Shown one piece after another: positions 16,259-25,937 of a stretch of DNA of 64,000 nucleotides. The DNA is from Alphaproteobacteria bacterium. Its GTDB lineage: Bacteria; Pseudomonadota; Alphaproteobacteria; Rhodobacterales; Rhodobacteraceae. The notes under the pieces were generated by a model. It was not told the DNA's origin. It did not search any database and saw only the letters and a program-made list of their open reading frames with translations. The position numbers and the translations under genes are program-made. The DNA is taken from the NCBI GenBank assembly GCA_030425185.1, contig JAUIAU010000005.1, forward strand, positions 62,001 through 126,000, read 5' to 3'. Position 1 is the first letter of the stretch; each line of letters opens with the position of its first letter.

Positions 16259-17496
16259 ATCAGGAATTCCGCCAGCAGCGGATCGCCGGTGATGTCCCGG
16301 TAGGGAAACCCGGCCTTCTCCAGCTTGGCGAACAGGCGCGGGAACCCGGCGGCATCCTTGGTCTCGATCCCGATCAGCACCGAGCCGAAGTTGCGCGCCG
16401 ACTTCTTCAGGTACTCGAACCGTGCGATATCGTCGTCCGGACCGAGGAACCCGAGGAAATCCTTCAGCGCGCCCGGGCGCTGCGGCATCCGCAGGATGAA
16501 GTACTTCTTCAGCCCGGCATGGCGCAGCGCGCGCTCCTTCACCTCGGGCAGCCGCTCGAAGTCGAAGTTGCCGCCCGAGGTCACGCAGACCACCCGCTTG
16601 CCGCGCACCGCGTCGCCCAGCGCGCCCAGCACGTCGACCGACATCGCGCCGGCCGGTTCCAGAACGATTCCCTCGACGTTCAGCATGTCGATCATCGTGG
16701 CGCAGATCCGGTCCTCGGGCGCGTCGAGCACCTTGTCGGGCGCGACGTCCTTCAGCACCTCGAAGGGCCGCGTGCCGATCCGGGCCACCGCCGCCCCGTC
16801 CACGAAACTGTCTACCTCGGGCAGGGTGACCAGGTGGCCCGCCGCCAGCGCCGCCGCCAGCGATCGCCCGCCCGACGGCTCGACCAGCCGCACGTCTGTC
16901 TCCGGCGCTTCCTCGCGCAGGTAGGTCAGCATCCCCGAGGACAGCCCGCCCCCGCCCACCGGCAGGATCAGCAGGTCCGGCGCGTCGGTCATCTCGGCCA
17001 GCACCTCGACCGCGACGCTGGCCTGCCCCTCGATCACGTCCGCATCGTCGAAGGGCGACAGGAAATGCGCCCCGGTCTCGGCACAATGCGCCTGCGCGGC
17101 GGCCAGCGTGTCGTCGAAATAGTCCCCCGCCAGCCGGATCTCGACCGCGGCGCCACCGAACATCCGCGTCTTGTCGATCTTCTGGCGCGGGGTGGTCACC
17201 GGCATGAAGATCACGCCCTCGACCCCGAAATGCGCGCAGACATAGGCGACGCCCTGCGCATGATTGCCCGCGCTGGCACAGACGAAGCGCCGCGTGCCGC
17301 GCGCCACCTGCTTGCGCATCGCGTTGAACGCGCCCCGGATCTTGTAGCTGCGCACCGGGCTCAGGTCCTCGCGCTTCAGCCAGATCTCGGCCCCGAACCG
17401 GTCGGACAGGTGAACATTGCGCTGCATCGGCGTAGCCGGAAACAGCGCCCGCATGGCGGCGGCGGCGGCACGGGCATCATGAGCGAAACGGGTCAT
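16255..17496 (-). CDS. ilvA: Threonine ammonia-lyase (threonine dehydratase)
   Basis: 413 residues. PLP enzyme making 2-oxobutanoate from threonine, the entry to isoleucine synthesis. The PLP lysine is in SYKIRGAFNAM, the phosphate-binding loop is VGGGGLSSG, and ASAGNHAQGVAY is the substrate loop. The last about 80 residues (FLGPDDDIARFEYLKKSARNFGSVLIGIE) form an ACT-like regulatory domain, so allosteric control by isoleucine or valine is likely. This is the shorter one-ACT form. It is convergent with the Hpt gene. Confidence 0.93.
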   Translation of the reverse strand: MTRFAHDARAAAAAMRALFPATPMQRNVHLSDRFGAEIWLKREDLSPVRSYKIRGAFNAMRKQVARGTRRFVCASAGNHAQGVAYVCAHFGVEGVIFMPVTTPRQKIDKTRMFGGAAVEIRLAGDYFDDTLAAAQAHCAETGAHFLSPFDDADVIEGQASVAVEVLAEMTDAPDLLILPVGGGGLSSGMLTYLREEAPETDVRLVEPSGGRSLAAALAAGHLVTLPEVDSFVDGAAVARIGTRPFEVLKDVAPDKVLDAPEDRICATMIDMLNVEGIVLEPAGAMSVDVLGALGDAVRGKRVVCVTSGGNFDFERLPEVKERALRHAGLKKYFILRMPQRPGALKDFLGFLGPDDDIARFEYLKKSARNFGSVLIGIETKDAAGFPRLFAKLEKAGFPYRDITGDPLLAEFLI

Positions 17497-17543
17497 GGGC
17501 CGTTGTCCTGCGGCTGAAAGCGCATTGCAAGAGTCCGGTGCGC

Positions 17544-17570
17544 CTTGATCTCACCATTTGTGATATCAAG
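17544..17570. repeat. 27-bp palindrome upstream of the ORF6N gene (left copy)
   Basis: Arms of 11 bases (CTTGATCTCAC and GTGATATCAAG) pair with one mismatch around a 5-base centre. The same palindrome occurs at 18456-18482 with 24 of 27 positions matching in inverted orientation. It ends 35 bases before the preferred start of the ORF6N gene, where an operator for autoregulation would lie. Confidence 0.9.
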
Positions 17571-17605
17571 CTTGCATGCAAATGCGGTCGAAGAGAGATC
17601 CCGCC

Positions 17606-18460
17606 ATGAGCACGCGCCCTTCCGGCTCAAACCCCGCACCCGCCACCACGGACGACGCCGAAAGCAGACCGGAGATAACGCTGGATGTGCCGCTGCATCT
17701 CATCCGGGGAGAGCCCGTGGTGCTGGACAAGGACATCGCCCGCCTGTTCGGTCGAACGACGCGCGCGATCAACCAGACAGTAAAGCGGAACAAGGACAGG
17801 TTTCCGGACAGCTATGCGTTCCAGCTGACGCCCGGCGAGTGGCAGGAACTTCGCCCGCCGGACACCGGGCATGGCGGAGACCGGAAACGTCCCTGGGCCT
17901 ACACCGAACCCGGCTTCTCGATGCTGGCCACCCGCCTCCGCGGCGACCTCGCCGCCCGGATATCCCGTGTGATCGTTGATACGTTCGTTGCCTACCGCCG
18001 GGGTCAGCTTCCTCCGGGCCCGGTCGTTCTTGGTGAAAACGCCCCGGCCCACCGGCGCGCCCTGAAGGATGCAATCTTGCAGCAGATGACGACGATCGCT
18101 CGGCTCCCTGTTCCGGGCGGCGGGACCGTCTCGGCCGAGCTCCAGGACATGACCGCCCGCACACTCGACCGGATGAAGGCCCTGCTCGACCGTCCCAAAC
18201 GGACCGACGAGAAACTGATCGCCGAGATCGGTGCCCTGCAGGCCGAAACCGAAAAGGCTCTGGCGGAAGCACGTCGGACAGACGCGGAGACGGCTCTGAT
18301 CTGGGCCGAGGTCATCGGCAAACGGCTGGAGGTGCTGGCAACACTGCGCAACATGGCGGCCCAGCTCGAACGCGACGAGATCGTGGAGACCTACGATCAG
18401 GTCTTCGGCCCTCCCGACACGCCCCACAGTCCCCTGCCGCGGTCGGGAAGAGCCACTTGA
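17606..18460 (+). CDS. ORF6N-domain protein (phage antirepressor-like DNA-binding protein)
   Basis: 284 residues from the ATG at 17606, which has GAAGAGAG upstream; an earlier ATG at 17576 lacks a binding site and would start 5 bases after a palindrome. Residues about 25-115 match the ORF6N domain: LDVPLHLIRGEPVVLDKDIA, then TRAINQTVKRNKDRFPDSYA and YTEPGFSMLATRL and a hydrophobic helix. The C-terminal half is charged and probably coiled coil. ORF6N domains occur in phage and mobile-element proteins and are thought to bind DNA. It stands alone between ilvA and argG, with no phage genes nearby. Its stop codon lies inside the downstream copy of the flanking palindrome. Confidence 0.85.
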   Translation: MSTRPSGSNPAPATTDDAESRPEITLDVPLHLIRGEPVVLDKDIARLFGRTTRAINQTVKRNKDRFPDSYAFQLTPGEWQELRPPDTGHGGDRKRPWAYTEPGFSMLATRLRGDLAARISRVIVDTFVAYRRGQLPPGPVVLGENAPAHRRALKDAILQQMTTIARLPVPGGGTVSAELQDMTARTLDRMKALLDRPKRTDEKLIAEIGALQAETEKALAEARRTDAETALIWAEVIGKRLEVLATLRNMAAQLERDEIVETYDQVFGPPDTPHSPLPRSGRAT

Positions 18461-18482
18461 TATCACAGTTTGTGAGATCAAG
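18456..18482. repeat. 27-bp palindrome at the 3' end of the ORF6N gene (right copy)
   Basis: Arms CTTGATATCAC and GTGAGATCAAG pair with one mismatch around a 5-base centre. It is the inverted counterpart of the copy at 17544-17570 (24 of 27 identical) and also 23 of 27 identical in direct orientation. The TGA stop of the ORF6N gene is positions 18458-18460, within the left arm. Confidence 0.9.
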
Positions 18483-18585
18483 CCGCACAGCCCGCGCCCT
18501 GTCCAGCGCCCGGCCTCCCTTGCTCCTTTCGCGGATTTCTCCTAACCAGCGGCAATCCTGACGCGATCTGCGGAGTGCGCCCCCG

Positions 18586-19812
<1,227 letters not shown>

Positions 19813-19813
19813 C

Positions 19814-20278
19814 ATGGCCAGCCGCCGGACAAGGATCGACTGGCCGACCTTCTGGGGTGCGCTCGTCTTCCTTGTCGGCGGCGGCGGCTTCGCGCTCTTC
19901 GGGGCGTGGGAGCTGAAAGCCACCCACGACTACCTCGACGGGGCCGCGATCGTCCGCGCCGAGGTGCTCGAAAATCCCCCGACCTGCGACGACGACGGCT
20001 GTCGCTGGCAGCCCGTTCTCCGCGTCACCGCGCCGGACGGCACGACGCGAAAGACCACCACGCGCTATGCCGCCTCGGACTACGGCTGGTCCGAGGGCCG
20101 CGTGATCGAGGTCTACAGCAACCCCGCCTATCCTTACGTCCGCGTGACCGGCTTCTGGTCGCTCTGGCTGTTCGGCGCGGCCTTCCTCGCGCTCGGCCTG
20201 TTGCCCGTGGGTCTGTCGATCTGGCTCTTCGCCCGGATGGTGATCGTGCCCCGCGACCCCGGCGCGCCCGGGGACTGA
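19814..20278 (+). CDS. DUF3592-type membrane protein
   Basis: 154 residues. A transmembrane helix at about 13-32 and another at about 115-143 enclose a soluble part with the DUF3592 layout: a strand-rich segment ending in ATTRYAASDYGWSEGRVIEVYSNPAYPY-like sequence (here TTRYAASDYGWSEG then VIEVYSNPAYP). Two cysteines in CDDDGC are spaced as a possible disulfide or metal site. Function unknown. It begins one base after argG stops, so it is probably in the same transcript, though a functional link to arginine synthesis is not evident. Confidence 0.8.
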   Translation: MASRRTRIDWPTFWGALVFLVGGGGFALFGAWELKATHDYLDGAAIVRAEVLENPPTCDDDGCRWQPVLRVTAPDGTTRKTTTRYAASDYGWSEGRVIEVYSNPAYPYVRVTGFWSLWLFGAAFLALGLLPVGLSIWLFARMVIVPRDPGAPGD

Positions 20279-20285
20279 ACCCCGG

Positions 20286-20993
20286 TCACCCCGGCGCCAG
20301 CGCATCCTCCGCCATCCGCTCGTAGAGCGGCAGCGCGGCGTGCAGCAGGCCGTGGCAGTCGGACGGCACGTCGGGCAGGGCGCCTTCCGGCCCGGCGAAC
20401 CCGGTCGAGCGGTGAACCGCCCCGTACCAGTGCGCCGCCCAGATCCCGTCCTCGGGCCGTCCCCCGGCGGGCCAGCTCAGCATCCGCTCGGTCCAGTCCA
20501 GCCCGATCGCGCGGCACAGGCCCTTCAGCACGCCCGCCGGGTCCTCGCGCACGCGGGCGCTGTCGACGACCGGCCCCGGAAAGCGCCGGTAAAACTCCAG
20601 GTGGCGGGCATAGCCCAGGTCCTCCAGCGTCGGGGACTCGCGCTTTTCGAGGTAGCTCGCGATCACCCGCGCCGGGTGGCGGATCAGGTGGACATGGGTA
20701 ACCCCCTCCGCCCAGTCCAGCGGAAACCCCGGCTCCATGTGGTGCGGCATGTGCTTCTGGTACCAGTGCGCCCGGCCCACCGGCACCGGTCCCGCCAGGT
20801 GCGCGGCAACGCGGGCCGGGTCCGTCTCGTGCGCGGCGCGGATCTCGTCCCCCATCGGGTGCGCGACGCCGGTCGCCGCCAGGTAGGCCGCGTAGAACGG
20901 CTCGTCCGACACCGCGCAGTCGCCGCGCGCGGCAAAGGCGTACATCATCGCCGTGGACAGGTTCCGCGGCCCGGACCACATCGCAATCTTCAT
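20286..20993 (-). CDS. Sulfotransferase-family-like protein
   Basis: 235 residues. The N-terminus MKIAMWSGPRNLSTAMMYAF resembles the PAPS-phosphate-binding loop of sulfotransferases (with NLST in place of a classical P-loop). HVHLIRHPARVIASYLEKR matches the 3'-phosphate-binding segment. Related proteins are annotated in Rhodobacteraceae as sulfotransferase family proteins without a known acceptor. It is convergent with the DUF3592 gene and divergent from msrA. Confidence 0.75.
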   Translation of the reverse strand: MKIAMWSGPRNLSTAMMYAFAARGDCAVSDEPFYAAYLAATGVAHPMGDEIRAAHETDPARVAAHLAGPVPVGRAHWYQKHMPHHMEPGFPLDWAEGVTHVHLIRHPARVIASYLEKRESPTLEDLGYARHLEFYRRFPGPVVDSARVREDPAGVLKGLCRAIGLDWTERMLSWPAGGRPEDGIWAAHWYGAVHRSTGFAGPEGALPDVPSDCHGLLHAALPLYERMAEDALAPG

Positions 20994-21160
20994 GCCACCC
21001 CCCCGGTTGACCCCGCCCGTGACCCTATCGACCGGCGGGCGGCGCGCAATCGCAATGTTTCAGCCCTTCAAAGCGCGGTGAGAACCGGCCCGATCACCGG
21101 ACCGTGCGTTGCGCGTGACAGGCCCGGCACGGCACCAAGACGGCAACAGGAGGGAGTGTC

Positions 21161-21835
21161 ATGCGCAGAGTTCACAAGCTGTTTCACGTCAGGCCGCTGA
21201 TCCTCGCCTGTGCCATCGTGCTGGGACTGGTCGCCAAGCAGGCCGGAACCCACGCGCAGGGCACCGGCCAGATCCTCGTCGCGGGCGGCTGCTTCTGGTG
21301 CGTCGAGGCCGATTTCGAGAAGGTGCCCGGCGTGATCGAGGCCGTCTCGGGCTTTGCCGGCGGCGACGTCGTCGATCCGACCTACCGGCAGGTGGTCGCG
21401 GGCGGCACCGGCCACCGCGAGGTCGTGCTGATCACCTTCGATCCCGACCGGATCACCGCGCGCGAGCTCTATGACCTGTTCCTGCGCTCGGTCGATCCGA
21501 CCGACGACGGCGGCCAGTTCTGCGACCGCGGCTTCAGCTATACCACCGCGATCCACGCGCTCGATCCCGCCCAGCGCACCGCCGCCGAGGCCGCCGTGGC
21601 CGAGGCGCAGGCGGCCCTCGGACGGGGCATCGTGACGCCGGTTCTGGACGCCGCACCGTTCTACCCCGCCGAGGCCTATCATCAGGATTACTACAAGTCC
21701 GAGGAACTGGTGCTCTTCACCCGGTTCGGTCCCACGACCAAGGCCAGCGCCTACAAGCGCTACCGCGAGGGCTGCGGCCGCGACGCCCGCGTGCGCGCGA
21801 TCTGGGGTGACGCCGCGCCCTTCGTCAGCGGCTAA
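21161..21835 (+). CDS. msrA: Peptide-methionine (S)-S-oxide reductase, exported form
   Basis: 224 residues. Reduces methionine-S-sulfoxide in damaged proteins. The catalytic Cys44 is in [12 protein letters not shown], and EAYHQDYY is the substrate-binding motif. A resolving cysteine is in YREGCGRD. Residues 1-33 have a positively charged start and a hydrophobic stretch ([15 protein letters not shown]), so the enzyme is probably exported or membrane-anchored and repairs periplasmic proteins. The ATG has GGAGGGAG upstream. The stop overlaps the end of the convergent sugar kinase gene by 4 bases. Confidence 0.95.
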   Translation: MRRVHKLFHVRPLILACAIVLGLVAKQAGTHAQGTGQILVAGGCFWCVEADFEKVPGVIEAVSGFAGGDVVDPTYRQVVAGGTGHREVVLITFDPDRITARELYDLFLRSVDPTDDGGQFCDRGFSYTTAIHALDPAQRTAAEAAVAEAQAALGRGIVTPVLDAAPFYPAEAYHQDYYKSEELVLFTRFGPTTKASAYKRYREGCGRDARVRAIWGDAAPFVSG

Positions 21836-22692
21836 CCGCGCTCCGCCAGGAAAGCGGCGATCTCGTCGGCGGTCGGCATCGCATCCGCGGTGCCGATCCG
21901 TGTCACCTGGATCGCGCTCGCCGCCGCCGCCCAGCGCATCGCCTGCGCCACGTCCGCGCCCAGCGCCCGCTTCGCCGCGAAACTGCCGATGTAGCAATCG
22001 CCCGCCCCGGTCGTGTCGACCGGCGTGACCGCGAAGGCCGGGCACTCCGTCACCTCGTCCCCGTGATAGGTCGCGCCCTCGGCCCCCTTCGTCACCAGCA
22101 CGTCGACGCCCAGCGCGGCGGGCGGGCGACCAAGCTGCGCCGCCTCGACCGCGTTCATCACCAGCAGGTCGGCGTGCGGCAGCACCGCCTCGACCGCCGC
22201 CGTGTCGAAGGGTGCCGCGGAATAGATCACGGTCATGCCCCGCGCGCGCGCCAGCGCCGCCGCCTCGGCCGTCGCGTTGATCTCGTTCTGCAGCAGGCAG
22301 ATGTCGCCCGGGCCGTAGCCCTCCAGGACCGCCGCGATCCGGGCCGGGTCCAGCGCCAGGTTCGCGCTCGACGCCAGGATGATGCTGTTCTCGCCCGCCG
22401 GATCGACCGCGATGATCGCGTGCCCGGTCGGCACATCGGCGACCGCGACCGGCGCCACGTCCACGCCCGCCGCCGCCATCGTGTCGGTCAGCCAGTCGTC
22501 GCCCGGCCCGATGCAGCCGACATGCGCGACCTCCGCCCCCGACCGCGCCGCCGCGATCGACTGGTTCGCGCCCTTGCCGCCCAGCGACCGCCGCATCCCC
22601 GTCGAGGCCAGCGTCTCGCCCGGCCCCGGCAGGTGCGGCACGAGGTACAGGTAATCCGCGTTGATCGACCCGACCGTGACGATCCGGCCCAT
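21832..22692 (-). CDS. PfkB-family sugar kinase, ribokinase-like
   Basis: 286 residues. [21 protein letters not shown] at the N-terminus and [18 protein letters not shown] match ribokinase-type PfkB signatures, and [15 protein letters not shown] is the C-terminal ATP/anion-hole motif with the catalytic Asp. Length is close to ribokinase (about 300). No ribose transporter or operon partner is nearby, so the natural substrate is open. It ends 4 bases before maeB on the same strand's downstream side and could be cotranscribed with maeB. Confidence 0.88.
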   Translation of the reverse strand: MGRIVTVGSINADYLYLVPHLPGPGETLASTGMRRSLGGKGANQSIAAARSGAEVAHVGCIGPGDDWLTDTMAAAGVDVAPVAVADVPTGHAIIAVDPAGENSIILASSANLALDPARIAAVLEGYGPGDICLLQNEINATAEAAALARARGMTVIYSAAPFDTAAVEAVLPHADLLVMNAVEAAQLGRPPAALGVDVLVTKGAEGATYHGDEVTECPAFAVTPVDTTGAGDCYIGSFAAKRALGADVAQAMRWAAAASAIQVTRIGTADAMPTADEIAAFLAERG

Positions 22693-22695
22693 CGC

Positions 22696-24951
22696 TCAGC
22701 CCACCTTGCAGGCGGCCAGCACCGCCATGTTCAGGATGTCGTTCGCCGTCGAGGTGGTCGAGCACAACTGGATCGGCTTGCCGACCCCCGACAGGATCGG
22801 CCCGATCACCGTCGCGTCGCCCAGTTGCTGCATCAGCTTGGTCGAGATCGACGCCGAGTGCCGCGCCGGCACCACCAGCACGTTCGCCGGTCCGCTGAGG
22901 CGGCAGAACGGGTACTGCGCCATCACCGCCGGGTTCAGCGCCACGTCCACCGTCATCTCGCCGTCGTACTCGAAATCGACGCCGCGCGCGTCCAGAACGC
23001 CGGGCGCGTCGTGCATCTTCATCGAGCGTTCCGACATCGGGTAGCCGAAGGTCGAGAAGCTGACGAAGGCGACCCGCGGCTCCAGGCCCAGGCTGCGCGC
23101 GGTATGGGCGGCGCGCACGGCGATGTCCGCCAGGTCCTCGGCCTCGGGCCATTCATGCACCAGCGTATCCGCGATCAGCACCACCCGGCCCTTGACCAGC
23201 AGCGCCGTCACGCCGACCGCGCCGTCCTTCGCCGAGGCGTCGAAGACGTGGTTCAGCAGCCCCAGCACATGCGCCGACTTGCGCGTCGCCCCGGTCACCA
23301 GCCCGTCGCCGTGCCCGTGCGCCAGCATCAGCGCCGAGAACACGTGCCGGTCGCGCGCCGCGAGGCGGTGAATGTCCTGCGCGTCGTGGCCGCGGCGCTG
23401 CAGCCGGGCATAGAGGAAGTCCTTGTAGGCATCGAGGTGCCGCGTGTTGCGCGCGTTCACGATCTCCAGTTCGCGGAACGCATCGCCGAGGCCCGCGGTC
23501 GCCAGCTTCTCGCGCACGTCCTCGTCGCGGCCCACCACCAGCGCCTGCCCGAGACCCGACCGCTGATAGGCCACCGCCGCCCGCAGCACCCGGATGTCGT
23601 CGCCCTCGGCGAAGATCATCCGCGCCTGCGCGCTCTTGGCCCGCGCGTAGAGCCCCTGCAGCATCGACGCGGTCGGGTCCATCCGCGCGCGCAGGTCATG
23701 CTCGTAGCCCTGCATGTCCACGATCGGCCGCCGCGCCACCCCGGTGTCCATCCCGGCCCGCGCCACCGCGGGCGGAATGGTGTGGATCAGCCGCGGATCG
23801 AACGGCGTCGGGATGATGTAGTCCCGCCCGAAGGCCAGCTTACGGCCATAGGCCATCGCCACCTCGTCCGGCACGTCCTCGCGCGCCAGTTCCGCCAGCG
23901 CGCGCGCACAGGCGATCTTCATCTCGTCGTTGATCGCCCGGGCCCGGATATCCAGCGCGCCCCGGAACAGGTAGGGGAAGCCCAGCACGTTGTTGACCTG
24001 GTTCGGATAGTCTGACCGCCCCGTGGCCACGATCGCGTCCGGCCGCACCTCGTGCGCCTCCTCCGGCGTGATCTCCGGATCGGGGTTCGCCATCGCGAAG
24101 ATCACCGGGTTGTCGGCCATGCTGATGACCATCTCGGGCGTCACCGCGCCCTTCACCGACACGCCCAGGAACACGTCCGCGCCCGCCATCGCCTCGGCCA
24201 GCGTGCGCGCGTCGGTCTTCGCGGCATGCGCCGATTTCCACTGGTTCATCCCCTCGGTGCGGCCCTGCCAGATCACGCCCTTGGTGTCGCACATGATGCA
24301 GTTGTCGTGCCGCGCGCCCATCGCCTTGAGCAGTTCGAGACACGCGATCCCCGCCGCGCCCGCGCCGTTCAGCACGATCTTCACGTCCTCGATCTTCTTG
24401 CCGCTCAGGTGCAGCGCGTTGATCAGGCCCGCCGCGCAGATCACCGCCGTCCCGTGCTGGTCGTCGTGGAAGACCGGGATGTCCATCTCTTCCTTGAGCC
24501 GCTGCTCTATGATGAAGCACTCGGGCGCCTTGATGTCCTCGAGGTTGATGCCCCCGAAACTCGGCCCCATCAGGCGAACGGCATTGATGAAGGCGTCCGG
24601 GTCCTCGGTGTCCAGTTCCAGGTCGATCGAGTTGATGTCGGCGAAGCGCTTGAACAGCACCGCCTTGCCTTCCATCACCGGCTTCGAGGCCAGCGCGCCC
24701 AGGTTCCCCAGCCCCAGCACCGCCGTCCCGTTCGAGATCACCGCAACGAGGTTGCCCTTGGTCGTGTAGTCGTAGGCGGTCGCCGGATCGGCGGCGATCT
24801 CCTCGCAGGGCACCGCCACGCCGGGCGAATAGGCGAGACTCAGGTCGCGCTGCGTGCGCATCGGCGTCGAGGCCGTGATCTGGATCTTCCCCGGGCTCGG
24901 ATCGAGGTGATAGGCCAGCGCCTCTTCCCGGGTGATCTTCGCTCTCGACAT
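22696..24951 (-). CDS. maeB: NADP-dependent malic enzyme with phosphotransacetylase-like C-terminal domain
   Basis: 751 residues. Converts malate to pyruvate and CO2 with NADP. The malic enzyme part is residues 1 to about 430 (LSLAYSPGVAVPCEEI, VLGLGNLGALASKPVMEGKA, VFHDDQHGTAVI, VLNGAGAAGIA). The remaining about 320 residues resemble phosphotransacetylase but in this family act in acetyl-CoA regulation instead of catalysis. The ATG at 24951 has GGAGGAGG 5 bases upstream, which fixes the start. The gene leaves a 158-base divergent space to the small gene at 25110. Confidence 0.96.
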   Translation of the reverse strand: MSRAKITREEALAYHLDPSPGKIQITASTPMRTQRDLSLAYSPGVAVPCEEIAADPATAYDYTTKGNLVAVISNGTAVLGLGNLGALASKPVMEGKAVLFKRFADINSIDLELDTEDPDAFINAVRLMGPSFGGINLEDIKAPECFIIEQRLKEEMDIPVFHDDQHGTAVICAAGLINALHLSGKKIEDVKIVLNGAGAAGIACLELLKAMGARHDNCIMCDTKGVIWQGRTEGMNQWKSAHAAKTDARTLAEAMAGADVFLGVSVKGAVTPEMVISMADNPVIFAMANPDPEITPEEAHEVRPDAIVATGRSDYPNQVNNVLGFPYLFRGALDIRARAINDEMKIACARALAELAREDVPDEVAMAYGRKLAFGRDYIIPTPFDPRLIHTIPPAVARAGMDTGVARRPIVDMQGYEHDLRARMDPTASMLQGLYARAKSAQARMIFAEGDDIRVLRAAVAYQRSGLGQALVVGRDEDVREKLATAGLGDAFRELEIVNARNTRHLDAYKDFLYARLQRRGHDAQDIHRLAARDRHVFSALMLAHGHGDGLVTGATRKSAHVLGLLNHVFDASAKDGAVGVTALLVKGRVVLIADTLVHEWPEAEDLADIAVRAAHTARSLGLEPRVAFVSFSTFGYPMSERSMKMHDAPGVLDARGVDFEYDGEMTVDVALNPAVMAQYPFCRLSGPANVLVVPARHSASISTKLMQQLGDATVIGPILSGVGKPIQLCSTTSTANDILNMAVLAACKVG

Positions 24952-25067
24952 GCACGCCTCCTCCAGACTGGCACGCTTGTGTAGCGGCTCGGACCGGGGC
25001 TGCCAACTGCGGCGCGCGAACGCGCAGCGCGGCTGTCGGACCGAGAATATCGAGTGCGTGAGACCGG

Positions 25068-25083
25068 TTGGGGATTCCCCGAA
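25068..25083. promoter_or_regulatory. Short palindrome ahead of the HEPN module
   Basis: GGGGATTCCCC (25070-25080) is a perfect inverted repeat about 30 bases before the start of the small gene at 25110, flanked by TT and GAA. It is in the divergent promoter space shared with maeB and could be an operator. This is only a positional suggestion. Confidence 0.3.
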
Positions 25084-25109
25084 GACCAAAAAAGTGATTC
25101 AATCGGCCT

Positions 25110-25388
25110 ATGGAAAACACAACGCGCATCGCCCGGATCGAAGACGCCGTCCGTCAGGTCCTCGGACCGGACATCCTGCGTTCCGTCGAAAGCTCGCCCG
25201 CCACCAACTCGGACGGTGTGCAGGTCATCGAAAGCCGCATCACCTATGCGTCCGAGTCTCCGCTGTCCGTTTCCCAGATGATGCAGGTCGAAGATGCGAT
25301 CTGGAGCGTCGATCCGGACGAGGCTGCGCCGATCCCTGTCGTCATCTTCCGCGCGGACAAGGACGTTGAGTACATCGCGGCTGAGTGA
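25110..25388 (+). CDS. Small protein of unknown function, partner of a HEPN-like gene
   Basis: 92 residues. I do not recognise a family. It has an amphipathic N-terminal helix, a central strand-rich VQVIESRITYASESPLS, a helix with MMQVEDAIWSVDPDEAAP, and a C-terminal strand [16 protein letters not shown]. No nucleotidyltransferase GS-x10-D-x-D motif is seen, so it is not an obvious MNT antitoxin. It overlaps the next gene by about 23 bases, as in toxin-antitoxin operons. The ATG at 25110 has no strong ribosome binding site. Confidence 0.65.
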   Translation: MENTTRIARIEDAVRQVLGPDILRSVESSPATNSDGVQVIESRITYASESPLSVSQMMQVEDAIWSVDPDEAAPIPVVIFRADKDVEYIAAE

Positions 25389-25863
25389 TGCGCTCCTGAA
25401 GGTTGCGCGGGCCCGTCTCGAGGACCTTGGTGCGCGCAGCGAAGCCAACCTGCGGCGGGCGACCAGCGACCTCTACTACGCGCTTTTCCATGCCATCTGC
25501 GAAGCGGTCGTCGAACCCCTGGGAATTGATCCCGAGAGCGAGTCTGCCCGGAAGGTCTTCCTCGCCATGTACAGGCAGATGGATCACGGAACCGCCGAGC
25601 AGAAGTGCCGGTCCGTGGCCCGGTCGGGTGACTTCCCGCAACCGATCGCTGCCTTTGCCAAGCTCTTCGTCACGCTGAAGAACCGACGCGAGCAGGCCGA
25701 CTACGACCCGCTAGCAACGTTTCCGGTCTCGGAGGTCATGAACCACCTGCAGAACGCCGAAACCCGGATCGCTGGATTCTGGCAGGCGGATCAGGGTCAG
25801 CGAACGACATTTGCATGTTTCGTTGCACTCCGGTTCAAAGACCCGGAGAAGCTCAGGTCCTAG
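25366..25863 (+). CDS. HEPN-domain-like protein
   Basis: 165 residues from a TTG at 25366; an in-frame ATG at 25294 would overlap the upstream gene by 95 bases, so the start is uncertain. [22 protein letters not shown] (about residues 29-50) is typical of HEPN helical domains (S/T-x-x-YYA-x-FH), and [11 protein letters not shown] (106-115) matches the R-x-x-ADY segment of a common HEPN subgroup. HEPN domains often act as ribonucleases or nucleotide-binding partners in toxin-antitoxin and abortive-infection systems. The nearest R..H pair is R70-H74 (R-x3-H), not a clear R-x4-6-H, so RNase activity is unproven. It is followed by mutS after 74 bases. Confidence 0.65.
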   Translation: MSTSRLSDALLKVARARLEDLGARSEANLRRATSDLYYALFHAICEAVVEPLGIDPESESARKVFLAMYRQMDHGTAEQKCRSVARSGDFPQPIAAFAKLFVTLKNRREQADYDPLATFPVSEVMNHLQNAETRIAGFWQADQGQRTTFACFVALRFKDPEKLRS

Positions 25864-25937
25864 GGTCTGGAGACACCGCAAGCGCAACCGTCCGCACCCG
25901 GCGGACAGGGCCGACCGAAGAGAGGCCGGAACACACC

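Noticed and set aside
21180-21195. parS-like string TGTTTCACGTCAGGCC in msrA
   Set aside because: Matches only 12 of 16 bases and lacks the second half of the palindrome.
25294-25365. N-terminal extension of the HEPN-like protein from the ATG at 25294
   Set aside because: It would overlap the upstream gene by 95 bases and the extra residues do not resemble HEPN; kept only as an alternative.
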